A DNA stretch of 64,000 nt from Candidula unifasciata (Eukaryota > Mollusca > Gastropoda > Stylommatophora > Geomitridae). Positions 22,701 to 36,100 of the stretch are shown here, piece by piece. Under the pieces are notes generated by a model that made no database searches, was not told where the DNA came from, and saw only the letters and a list, made by a program, of their open reading frames with translations. Location: contig CAJHNH020007667.1 of assembly GCA_905116865.2 (NCBI GenBank), positions 124,001 to 188,000 of the forward strand, given 5' to 3'. Position 1 is the stretch's first letter. Every line of letters starts with the position of its first letter. The position numbers and the translations under genes were made by a program.

Positions 22701-25700
22701 AGAGCATACTGTGTGATCACTTTGTAATGGGAAAGCATTTGTATGTGAGTGTAATGTGTCATCACTGTGTAACGAGGAAATAATTGTGTGTTCACACACC
22801 TGTGTGATCACTGCATAAACGGGAAACATTTGTATGTGAGCATACTGTGTGACCTTGTGTAATGGAGAAACATTTGCATGTGAGCATACCATGGGATCAC
22901 TGGGCACAGGATATGAGAGACACCGTGGGTTGAAAAGTGCATAAGATGAGAAAGCTGGCAAAAGAATGAGTTTCTTTCTTGGCAGATACTGATGAGAGCA
23001 ATGTTCCGTAAAGGACCTGCTACATGATGTCTGTTTAACTGTTATGATGGATGGAACCACTTACTTCCTTGATTCCTCGCTCTACGGATGGCATAAGTTT
23101 CTGCTTGACCCAACTGAATGATGATGCTCCCCAACGCTCCTCCTCTGTCTCTGTACACATGCTGGTCCAACAACGCTGGTAGAGAGCTTTCTAGAATATC
23201 CTGTCCAGTTAAAATCAACAAGAGACTTTAGCTGTTTGTTTTCCAACACTGCCAACAATTCTGACCTTCTATAAATATATGGGAAATTCTGGTCTATTCA
23301 AAACATCTAAGAAAGCAGGCTAAGCAGGCACTGTTTAGCAAAATATTCAAATTTTAAAAGCTAGAAAAAAAAAAGAGACTATTTAAACAATGTATGATTC
23401 TGATATAGTATGATTCTGATATACATTAAATCATGTGTGATTTTATAGTGTCTTTCCTCATAGTTTAACTGGAAAACCCAGGTACAGATCTATACACATT
23501 TTTTTTTATTCTGTCTTAGATTTCCCATGTTCTTCTGATTTTTATAATTTACAACTGCTGCTGTTTTCTTGAAGCAAAAAATTTCTTTAAACTTTGTTGG
23601 ACTAATAATCTGCACACCCCTAAAAAATTGAATACACAGTAATTGATACAAATTGTTTACTTTTTATGAGCCAAATGTGTATTCGCATACTTTCAGCACC
23701 CCTCACTGTCCTTCATAACGTAGTTGTGGATAATTCAATGCCACTGTTCTTTCTCTGCCAAATCCTCCATTTCCCTTGTGTCACTGTTTCATTCAAATTA
23801 AACTTTATGCAACTTTCTTGAATATGTTCTCTGCCAAAACTAATATTTTCTCTCTTCCTTCTGATCCTGTTTTCACTCACGTATGCTTCCAGTCTTGGAT
23901 CCAGCTATGGAATGATCATCTAATTAAACCCAAAATGTGCATTATCCTCTTCTTAGAGTTTGATTATGAATGATACAAGTTACACCGTTTAGCCTCTGCT
24001 AAAATATTAATACATCTTACTGCAATGTTTTGAATTGTAACACATTTCATTTGCAGACCCGTATACTCACAGATCATGTTATTGTGAAACACCTATGAAG
24101 CGAGTTATAATTATGTCAATGGGATGTTGACAGTACATAATGTATTCAGTCAACAGAGGACAATGATCTGGAAATATGAGTACGCCGGAGGTTCGAATCG
24201 CGGCTGGTACTTGCTTAGGAAGAATGTAGATTATATGAAGCTAACTAAAGATATAAAGGATAATGAGATAATAAGGACACAGTTATACAGCGACACATTA
24301 CACAAAAACACAGAAACATACACAAAACAGTTAATACACACGGACAACACATTACACAACACACAGTAAAACTCAGTGACAACACAACACAGAGTAACAT
24401 ACACAACCACACAGTAAATACACACGGTCTATACACAACATACAATGACAAAACATACACAACACACAGTAAAATTCATGGACAACATATCATATACTGC
24501 AACATACACGGACAACAACATAAGGCACAAATGCAGGATCACTTGTTACCTTGGGAGTGTTTTTATTCCATGCAAGCCCTGCTGCTGCCAGGATTCCTGG
24601 CCAAGAGAACACTTGATGGTTGAGGTGACCTTTGCCGGTCCAGTCACAGATCACCATTCCTAGGGCTCCCTCCGCATTAGTAGCAGCAGACACTATGTTA
24701 CTCACTGCTGCCTCTGGACATCCAGCAAGACTAGAGGGCAGAGCACATTTTCTTTTTAAATACTACATGTAACATTTATAAACACGTAATAGGCCGCTCA
24801 ACAAAGTAAGCAACTATTTCGCATTAATTAAATAACAGACATAGGTCATCATCATCATCATCCTTCTTCTTCGTTCACTGGCTGTGAATTCTGGTGGAAG
24901 GTCCGGGTAGATCATCCATTTGGACTTCTGGCATTTACCCGGACCTGAGTTTTGCATGTGCAACTGTTTTACAGGCTTTTGCCATTCCCTTCCTCCCGGA
25001 CAAATGTACTCCGACTTTGAGGAAGAAGCATCATGCTATTTTACCCTTATATCCTGTGCAATCCTGTCGATGTCAAGGATGGAATCCTGGCACCTCTGGC
25101 CTCTCTTATTAATGTTTGTCTGTAAGTTTCCCGTGGACATTCTTATTTCCTCTATTTATTCGTTTCCCATTTCAGTACCTGGTTGGCAATTCTCTGCTCA
25201 CTTTGTCTTAGGATGTGCCAAAAATAGTGCCATCTTTGTTGTTTTGTAACTAACGATCAAGTGGTTGTCCAGATACTTCAGATAGGTTATGCAATTCACA
25301 TGAATATGCTCCAAAAAAAGAATTGTACACTGCAGTTTATAGCTAGCCAACGCTAAGGAGAAGAGAGACACCTTAACTTTCTGGATCAATAAATCACTTT
25401 GCAAGCATGGGTATGGTTTTACAGCATCACTGAAAAAGCCAACGCTTCCATTCGCTTCCTTAATGGTTGTGCTACGTAAATATTACAAAAAAATATCATC
25501 ACAATTTTTATGCTTAACAACTTATTATTACACACACACACACACATCTCGGATGAAATGAGATAACAATCACAAAACAAGCACTGAAATGGGAAACAAA
25601 TGGTCTGAGAAAAAGAGAATGTCCCAGGGAAACATTAAGAAGAACACTATTACGACAGGCTAAAAATGATGGACTGAACTCCATGTCAGAAATTGAGACA

Positions 25701-27139
25701 GGATATATATATATATATATATGCTCACACACATACACACTAAAGCATATAAAAAATGCACCACTGTGTACTTCAGCAACAGAGTTTGAAATGTAAATGT
25801 AAGTGTTTACAAGTTTATATATTTGGAATCTTTATTCATTTTCCTTTGAATACATGCTGGAAGTTATTTTGTACTTTTGATTATTATGAAATTCACTGCA
25901 TTCAGTGCAGGCAAGGGAGAAAACCAAAACTGCAATCAATTATTCTGTGCAGGCAAGGGAGAAAACCAAAATTGCAATCAATTATTTTGTGCAGGCAAGG
26001 GAGAAAACCAAAACTGCAATCTTTTTTTAAAAATCCTCGGTATCTGGTATGTCCATTGTGTGCTTGCAAACAGCTTGGCAATGACTTTGCATGAAAAGGC
26101 ACATGTCTCTGAAGAAAATTCTGAGTGATCAAGTCACTATTCATGTGTAAGAGCAGCTTCTAGCTATTACAGATTAGCTGCAGGCACTTGGATGTAGACT
26201 GTGCATCCTTCCCATCCTTTTTAAGATGAAATTATTCTTTATTTGAAGCCCTATTCTGGCTCTTGCCAGGGACCGCAGTATAGCTTGGCCATAAATATGG
26301 CTTAAAGGCTGAACGCGGTTTCTGGGACCTCTCCACGGTGATCCTCACCCACATGTGTCATCGGGTGTTCATCGCTTGTGTGATGTCCTGGTGGGGTAGA
26401 AAGTCCAGGCATGAATGAACAGGACAGTATTCCACTATAGTCTAGACATGTTGTCTGATAACATGTTGCTCTGGCAATTTCAGGGGAGGCTGACAATGTC
26501 TGTGAGTGAACTTTGGCTCTACACAATGTCCTCTTGCAGTAAGGCCTGTATCTTTGAATTGTCACATGACTGTCATTCAAGATTTACCCATGTCTACTCA
26601 CTATTGCTCTTTCAGGAGAAAACTTTTCCTTAGGTGACTCAGCATAAAATTCTGAACTTGCACAGGGGCAGTAACTAGTGGCTGGTTCTATAATGTACAA
26701 TAGTGCCGGAGTGGCAATTCATTCTTCGGGCAATGGCCTACAGGCTCATTCCAATCTCCAAATTCCAATGGATCCCTGACGGTCATTTTCACATAGGCAA
26801 GGCGCTGCAAGCACTTGTACTGGATGTTTCATCTTAACAGCCTTTGTGTTCCAACTATACTGCCACAACACTTGCATATTTTCAGGGTCAAAGCTGTTGG
26901 GGATTATGCTGCTCATGTAACTTTCTTGTTTTCATTAACCCTTGGGCTGAATCATGCACTTTCTATTCCAGCAGCTATTTGCTCTCTATCGAATGACAAA
27001 CACGGGGAAAATCAACTCAACACTTTTTCCGAGCAACTTCTCGGCAACAGTATATATTATAGTGGTGCGTTTTAATGTGCTTCAGTATGCATGCATGCAC
27101 GCGCGCGTTTGTATGTATGTACGTACGTACGTACGTACA

Positions 27140-27171
<32 letters not shown>

Positions 27172-30100
27172 GGGGCAGTGTTTTCACTGCACCAGTTATC
27201 ACTAATGCGGGCCTTGATTTCTGCATGTACTGCCAAAAGACAAAAGATTCCACTCTAGCTTTTAAAGTCATCATTGCTTAAAATGATGTCATATTTTTTT
27301 ACAAAGTTAATTGTTTAAACAAAATGTTCCAGTTAGTGTTTACCTTACAATTTCTTAACTGAATAATGTCACATATAATCATCTCAAAATAAATTAAAGT
27401 TGAAAAAACAACAACATAAAAATGATAGTAATTTGTAAAATAATTAACATATCAACATGAAATTACAAAAGGAAATCTTGTAACTGTGGTTCTATCCTCC
27501 CATACTTACTATTACAGAATAAATAAAGACAATTAAAATGTGGTATCAATTATTGCATTATTAAGTAACAAATAAGTTGTTACTTCTGTGTTTACAACAA
27601 AGAAAATTTTTTTTCTATAAAAGAAATTACCTGTTCCATGCTGCGGTACCAGGACACACAAAGTAATTGATTCTGAAAGAAAGACAAGAAGTTAAATCTT
27701 TTTGCAGCTCTGGTAAAGGGAAACATTCACCCCCCCCCCCCCCCCCCCCCCTCCAAGAGATTTAAGCGGCATTATTTGTCTATAACATAACATACACTGG
27801 AACCTTTCTGTCTTTCCAGACGAAAGTGTTATATTGTGCTATGAGGAGGCATGAGACTCACAGCCCATGTAGTCAACTCTCTTATGTAGCTAGCATCTGT
27901 CCATCTTCTTTCTGATAATCCTAAAATAACTAAATTCATATTTTTTGTCTCAGGAAAAAAACAAAAACATTTCTGCTTTTACAGAGTATGTATTAGGAGG
28001 GTTGATCTGAAACCTGTTTGTGCTTCACCGCGTGTAATTGCGTGCGTTAAACATGATCATGCCACAGTTGTGTGATAAGCACTAACAGTTGAGTAAAACA
28101 GCACACGCTTTCATCCAATAACAAATAAGTTCTGTTTCTGACTGTTGAAAAAATGGCAGGGTTTATTCAAAATCCTCCCAAAGAATCTCAAAGAGCAATG
28201 ATTCAGTTGCTCTCATGTGAAAAATGTCAACCAGTGAACATTCATTGAAGAATGCAGGCAGCAAACGGTAATAAATATTGAAGACAACACTGACAGACTG
28301 AGCATACATGTTTTGAAAAGTATGTGAGTTCACGACAGATCTTCCACGGCCAGGTCAAGCGCATACTGTCACAACATAAAAAACCATCACCAAAACTGAT
28401 GCAGCAATATAAATGAAATGTCAAAGCATATGTTTACTAGCAGAAGAAATTCAATGTGTCAGTTGGGACAGTTCAAAAAGCTGTTTCAAAGATACTGCAG
28501 TATCAGAAAGTGTATTCATATTGAGTACCACTGATATTGACCAAACTCTAAAAGAAGGAATGTAGGGAACTGTTTGAACCACCTCTGCATTACAGAGCGG
28601 AGCACAATGCATTTCTCTTCAGCACAGTAAAAGCCAATCAATCGTGACAAGCTGACAAAAAGCTGAGAGTGAACTAGCTGAAAACCTATGCTCCTTTATG
28701 AAATGAAGGGCAAAAAAAAAAAAAGTAAATAAGAAAAGAATTCTTACCCTAGATCAACTAAGGTTGTGCAGAACTTCTTGTAGTCATGATCTGCCTGAAA
28801 TGTAAATGCAAACATTAATGAAACACAACGAAAGAGATATATTGCCAGCATAGCAGATTATCATTCGACTGATCTGTTCTCTCCAGGCTGATACCTGAAG
28901 ATCTACTATCCTGAGTTAACAAATCCCAATCTGAATGGCAGACTGACAGGGCAGATGCCAGATACCCTGTTCTAACTTGATGTTCTTAACTATAATTCTG
29001 CCCTGTAAACCATTCTATAGGTGTCCCATTCTCACCTATAAATACTACTTCTATATGTGTCCCATTGTTTCCTGTAAACTACCTCTATACAGTCTACTTC
29101 TCTTCATTAAGATCCTCAAATATTAAGGTTCTCAATACTGTGATTAACTATGTGGCAATATAAAATACTGCCCTCACATGCTGTATATACTAATATATTT
29201 TCAAAGTCTGGAAATTTTTCTACTATATTTATTATCTGCTAAAGATCAGGTATTTTTAATGAGCACACTGAGCTTCCGATTGTTTGCTTTATCATAAAGA
29301 AAGGAATTTAATCCACTTCCCATGGATCAATGGAAAGAAACAAATTTTTGGGTTCCTTGTTAACAGTTAATACAATGCAGTAATAAAGAGAGCAAGGGTA
29401 AAGAGGATGATGTAAGAACACATGAAGAAGAAATATCCTGGAGAGAGGCAGAAAATAGGCAGTAAAAATGTGTGAGGCTCATCGCATACTGTTATATGAC
29501 TGTGATACAGCACCTCATGGAACCTCAGCTTTAGTGTGTCTGCCCTGTTCTGGAAACTGAAACAACTGGAGTCAAGTTCCTTCAGAGGCAGACAATGTAC
29601 TGGATATTCAGTCTCATAGAGAAAAGTCAAGACAGCTCATTGAGCAAGCTAAATCTGCATTGGGAAGTCAATGGTGCTTAACACCACCTGAGAACTATTA
29701 GAGAACTTTGAGAAAGAACTGGGACATATGTGACTAGGAGCAACAGTGTGAGAGAGAGACAGAGACCAAATGTGTGAGTGACAAAGAGAGCAAATAGGTG
29801 TGAGTGAGACAGAGAGCAAACATGTGAGAGAGAGACAGAGACCAAATGTGTGAGTGAGATGGAGAGCAAACATGTCAGAGAGAGACAGAGAACAAATGTG
29901 TGAGTGAGACAGAGAGCAAACATGTGAGAGAGACAAGAGACCAAATGTGTGAGTGAGATGGAGAGCAAAAAAGGTGTGAGTGAGACACAGAGCAAACATG
30001 TGAGAGAGAGACAGAGACCAAACATGTGAGTGAGATGGAGAGCAAACATGTGTGAGAGACACAAAGAGCAAACATGTGTTAGAGACACAGACAGCAAACA

Positions 30101-33100
30101 TAAGTGAGACAGACAGCAAACATGTGTGAGACAGCAAACATGTGTCAGACAGGGAGCAAACATGTGAGTGAGACAAAGAGCAAATGTGTGTGTGAGAGGA
30201 CTGCAAACATGTGTGAGTGAGACAGAAAGCAAATGTGTGTATGAGAGACTGACAGAATGAGGCAGAGAGTAAATATGTGTGAGTGAGTCAGTCAGAAAAA
30301 CTTGTTTGTGTGGAAAGCCGACAAACTATACTTGTCATTTTGCGTGTTCACTGTATCTAAGGGACTGGAAGTTAAAAGAGGGACAGACACTTAAGAAATA
30401 GAGAAAGTTGAGAGACAGGAGACTCTAGGAGATTACAGGCAACAATTTGTGAGTAAAAATGTGTGAGGCTCATCGCATACTGTTATATGACTGTGATACA
30501 GCACCTCATGGAACCTCAGCTTTAGTGTGTCTGCCCTGTTCTGAAACTGAAACAACTGGAGTCAAGTTCCTTCAGAGGCAGACAATATACTGGATATTTA
30601 GTCTCATAGAGAAAAGTCAAGACAGCTCATTGAGCAAGCTAAATCTGCACTGGCAAGTCAATGGTGTTTAACACCACCTGAGAACTATTAGAGAACTTTG
30701 AGAAAGAATGGAGACATATATGAGTGGGAGCAACAGTGTGAGAGAGAGAGACAGAGACCAAACATGTGAGTGAGACAGAGAAGAAATGTGTGTGAATGAG
30801 ACAGTGAACAAATGTGTATATGAGAGACAGAGCAAACATGTGTGAGAGACTCAGAGAGCAAACATGTGTGAGAAAGAGCAAGCATGTGTGAGAGAGCAAA
30901 CAGGTGTGAGTGAAACAGAGAGCAAATGTGCAAATAAGAGACAGACAGTAAACATGTGTGAGTGAAACAGTGAGCAAATATGTGTATGAGATACAGAAAG
31001 CAAACATGTGTGAGTGAGACAGAGAGCAAATATGTGTGAGTGAGACAGAATGAGACAGAGAGCAAATATGTGTGAGTGAGACAGAATGAGACAGAGAGTA
31101 AATATATGTGTGTGAGTGAGTATTTTGTGTGTAAAAGCTGAGTAGCTCTACTTGTCATTTTGACTGCTTACTGTATCTATGGGAGGAGACTGGAAGTTAA
31201 AAGAGGAACAGACATATTAGAAATAGAGAAAGTTGAGAGACAGGAGACTCTAGGAGATTACAGGCAACAATTTGTGAGTGAGTAAAAAAATGTGTGAGGC
31301 TCATCGCATACTGTTATATGACTGTGATACAGCACCTCATGGAACCTCAGCTTTAGTGTGTCTGCCCTGTTCTGGAAACTGAAACAACTGGAGTCAAGTT
31401 CCTCCAGAGGCAGACAATATTTCCTTTGGCTAAGTAAGAATTTAAGTTTAATGTGTGCTTAAAGTTACCTGGAAATATATATGTGACAACCTGAATAGTG
31501 AAGAAAGAAAGAAGCAGTGGCCATACCTCAACGCATAACATACAACTAATTACATTGGAAGCCAGAGGTTTATTACCTCACTGTATAACAACTAATTATA
31601 TTGGAAGACAGAGGTTCAATACCTCATAGCATAACAACTAATTACATTAGAAGCCAGAAGTTTAATACCTCATGGAATAACAACTAATTACATTGGAAGC
31701 CAGAGGTTTATTACCTCACTGTATAACAACTAATTATATTGGAAGACAGAGGTTCAATACCTCATAGCATAACAACTAATTACATTAGAAGCCAGAAGTT
31801 TAATACCTCATGGAATAACAACTAATTACATCAGAAGCTAGAGGTTCAATACCTCATGGCATAACAACTAATTACATTGGAAGCCAGAAGTTTAATACCT
31901 CATGGCATAACAACTAATTACATTGGAAGCCAGAGTTTTGATACCTCATGGCATAACAACTAATTACATTGGAAGCCAGAAGTTTAATACCTCATGGCAT
32001 AACAACTAATTACATTGGAAGCCAGAGTTTTGATACCTCATGGAATAACAACTAATTACATTCGAAGCCAGAATTTTAATACCTCATGGCATAACAACTA
32101 ATTACATTGGAAGCCAGAGTTTTGATACCTCATGGAATAACAACTAATTACATTCGAAGCCAGAATTTTAATACCTCATGGCATAACAACTAATTACATT
32201 GGAAGCCAGAGTTTTGATACCTCATGAAATAACGACTAATTACATTAGAAGCCAGAAGTTTAATACCTCATGGCATAACAACTAATTACATTCGAAGCCA
32301 GAATTTTAATACCTCATGGCATAACAACTAATTACATTGGAAGCCAGAGTTTTGATACCTCATGGAATAACAACTAATTACATTCGAAGCCAGAATTTTA
32401 ATACCTCATGGCATAACAACTAATTACATTGGAAGCCAGAGTTTTGATACCTCATGGAATAACAACTAATTACATTCGAAGCCAGAATTTTAATACCTCA
32501 TGGCATAACAACTAATTACATTGGAAGCCAGAGGTTTAAAACCTCATGAGTATATTCCAGATTTGGGCAAATCAAAACAGCTAAAGTGCAAACATTTACT
32601 TGAGTAACAAATAATGATAAGTGCTTCTATATCTATATGCCAGTGGAAAGAATGTTAATATGATGATCACAACCGACAGAAACAGTAGGTAAATATGAGA
32701 TGAAAATTTTAGCTACTTTTACCAGATTCATAAATAAAATGATAATAGAGAAAGATGACACAAGGTTTCATTTACAAATCAGTGCTGAGACAGGAAATGA
32801 AAAATAAAATACTGCTATTTTTCTTATATTCCAATGCAGTGTGGTGTTGGTAAACCGATGGTCCACAGCGTATTATCATGTGTACTGTTATTCATTGTGG
32901 ATACAAATGTATCTTGGTCTCCCTCTGGTTCTCTTAGACTTTAACTATCTTGCTGTCATGATGTGCTGCAGGTTTGTCACTACACATGTAAAGAAATGTG
33001 ACTTCAAAATTCAGAGTCCCCCTTAAAAGCATGTCTTAAAAGTCAACTAATCAGGGGTGTTTCCTTTTAAGTCAGAGTGCATCTGCCTGAGAGGTGAGGA

Positions 33101-36100
33101 ATCATAAGCTGCAAATAAATAAGCCAGATCTGTAAAACTTGATGTGTACACAAAGATTAAACCCAGAAGTGGACGAACAATCAAAACTTTCAGCCAGAGT
33201 TCACAACCAGTGAATGCGAAAAAGAAAACATTCTGAGTTTCAATGACATTTAGGAGACTTTATGCTCACTTTAACTGCATACTCCTTAAAGATAATCCCT
33301 GGAGGCAGCTGTTGGAGCAGGCTGGTGTTGAGGTCATGCAATGGGTACCCACACAGTTGCAGCATCTGGTGAGAGGCAATCGGCAAGTATCGCATGACAT
33401 CTCCAACTCCCAAATTATCTTCTGTTTGGTCCAAAATAAAGCTGCTTAATCTGGGACCAGCACTGACAAACCTGGCAATAAGACATGAGTTAGTTTATCG
33501 ACTGATCCTCCCAACTCATCACACATTGGATAGTCTATCAGTGCTGAGATCTCATCTTCAGTAACTCTCTCAGCATGTGGCAACAGATAAAACAGCTGTT
33601 CTGTGTATATTTACTATTCTTCTTTGGCTTCCTGTATAGCGTTCATGTTTGGCAACACTTTTGAAATGAAAATTTTGTAGTTTTTAATAAAGGTTGCCAG
33701 TTAACCACCATTTCTTGCAATCATGTACTGATCCTGTCACACTCTGAGACCACTGAAAACATTGGCCCACTCTGTTTTTTCCTTGCCTACCATGCCCTGC
33801 CAGCAAGCCAATCAACTCATTCCTTGCCTCTTACCCCAAACTGTCTTGGCACAAAAGTGAAACTTTTTCCAACCAGACAAGATTTTCGTCAAACTCCAAC
33901 CATTGTCTTTGAACCCACCCTGTTTCTATCTTTTAAGCATGCATGGATTCAGTTAGAAAGCATACATGGTTTCAGTTAGAAAGCATGCATGGGGAAAAAC
34001 ATGTGCATCTAGCCAGGTCACTGCTTTTGCAACAGCCATCACCTCCACAGTGAGACTACTTGTAGTCAAGGCAAAAACACTGCTGATCTTCCTTTTCAGT
34101 TTACAGATATTTAAACGAAATAAAAAAAAAAAAAACTTAACTCTTTCTGATCCAAGCCACACACTGTATATTTGGCTATTATTTGTGTGTATAAAACAAA
34201 GAAATGTATGGTCTTATCTTTGGTCTAAGCACACCACAGACAGAAACCGACAAACATCAAGTCCACTGCATGTGACCAACAGAGGTGGAGGGAATTATCA
34301 GACAGTTACCAACAACTGGTGATCCAACAACACGTCACAGAAACTGGGCCAGTTATATCAACAAATGTCTTCTTGTGCCCTTCATCGGACATCCCATAAT
34401 GAAACATAGGCTCTCAACCAACTCATGCCAAGCTATCCTATCTTTTATCGATCCATGCAAGCCACCCTATGTTCTCTTGATCTTCTTCCCAATCCTTTAA
34501 TTTTCTTCTCCGTGTGCTTTTTGTGTGTGTCAATCTGCATATAGTGCAATGACCATGTGGTTTGCAATGCAACACTCTGGTTTCACATTTATCAGATTTG
34601 TCAATATGTGTTCTATCCAACACCAAGGTCTTTTTCTAACCTCTCGATTCAGAAGAATTTCTCTCCCCAAGCTCCACATTATTGATTCTATCAAATTATT
34701 TAACTTCCTCTGTTATGCACAGAGAAATGTAGTTTATTAGTAATTATTTTCTCTGTGTGGGATCAGAGGTCCCATTTAAAGTAACAAAAACAAAACAAAT
34801 ACACCCACTGCCCATCTAACGAAAGGCCAAAAGGCGAAGATATTGCAGCCTAGATGTAAACCAAATACAACCGCCCTTTTTAGAGTAAACGCAGAAGACA
34901 TTTTAGTCATTCTCCATGTTCAAGTTTAGTTGACTTACTAGATACATTCTCTCTTGATTTAGCACAAACATTTTTCACTCTCCGTTTATTTTTTTTACTT
35001 GTTTCTGATCAATGAATATGCTATAAAATTACTATAAAAATAAATCAGACTTACTCCGCTGTACCAAAACAAGCCAAGAAATCCTGAAACACTGAATACA
35101 ACTTCGGCAGGTCCTCAAACTGTACCTTGGGCCCCACCTCAACCACTGGAAGCAGCTGTATGTGACGCTTGTGGCAGAACTCAGACAAGTGCAGAACCTC
35201 GCTACAGAAACAAACATGCAACCAATAGTTTCAGCATTTGTTTTAGATGTCTCCAATCATCATCATCAATTTCTACTTCTGCCATTAAGTGTCACATGGA
35301 GAAACAGTTTGCAATGCACTGCTTTATGGGCAGCAATGGCTTATGTCATACCGTGTCAAAGTAGCTCTTTAATGTCATCAATTTATCTCCTCTTAGGATG
35401 ACCTCTTGCTTTCACATCAGATCTTTTCATGTGTAGCGCCTGCTTTGGTAGTTGTTATGGCTATATTCTAACTAGATGACCAAACCATCTGATCTTCTGT
35501 TTCTCAATGAATTTGCTGCATGAAGTTTTTCCCAAAGTCTGTCCGATAATATCATTTTTAATAAAAAATTATAATTTAAATTCTGATGTCTCTAAATCAT
35601 TATGTCAGAAGATGCTGGACAGTTTGGCAATATGGCTAGGAAAAACACCTGTATCAGAACTGACAGTATTTGAGACAGAAGGCCGTGGACAACATGATTA
35701 TAAACGCCATACGAGATGGATTATAAGAAGATGTCAGTAAATTTCATAATTCCTTTCTTGTCTATTGCAGCGTATTAATTTATTTTTAGCACGTGTTCAC
35801 AATCTTTGTATGTCCAAGCGAATATTGACAAACAGTATTTGTATGCCAGCTCTGTTGTACTAGTGCCAACAAAGGCCTCTTCACTAAATCAGACAAACTG
35901 AAAAAAGCTCTTGGTGCCACTGGAGAGACATGATGAGAAACTGACATTCAAGAAATCATCAGAACAATTTGTGTACAGAATATGTAGGAAAACAATGGAA
36001 TGGTTTAATGAATACAGCCTGAGGTAGACTGCCCTGTCAATCTAGAGCACTTGTCTAGTCTAGATGATGTGGTAAGTAAAATGTAACTTTTTTCTCTCCG

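Noticed and set aside
22569..23060. 163-aa minus-strand ORF
   Set aside because: It lies between exons 19 and 20, crosses a tandem repeat and a retroelement fragment, and is not joined to either exon by splice sites.
29649..31158. Long minus-strand ORFs (122-185 aa) of LTHVCSLSHSH type
   Set aside because: They come from the GAGACAGAGAGCAAACATG minisatellite, which lacks stops in several frames at once.
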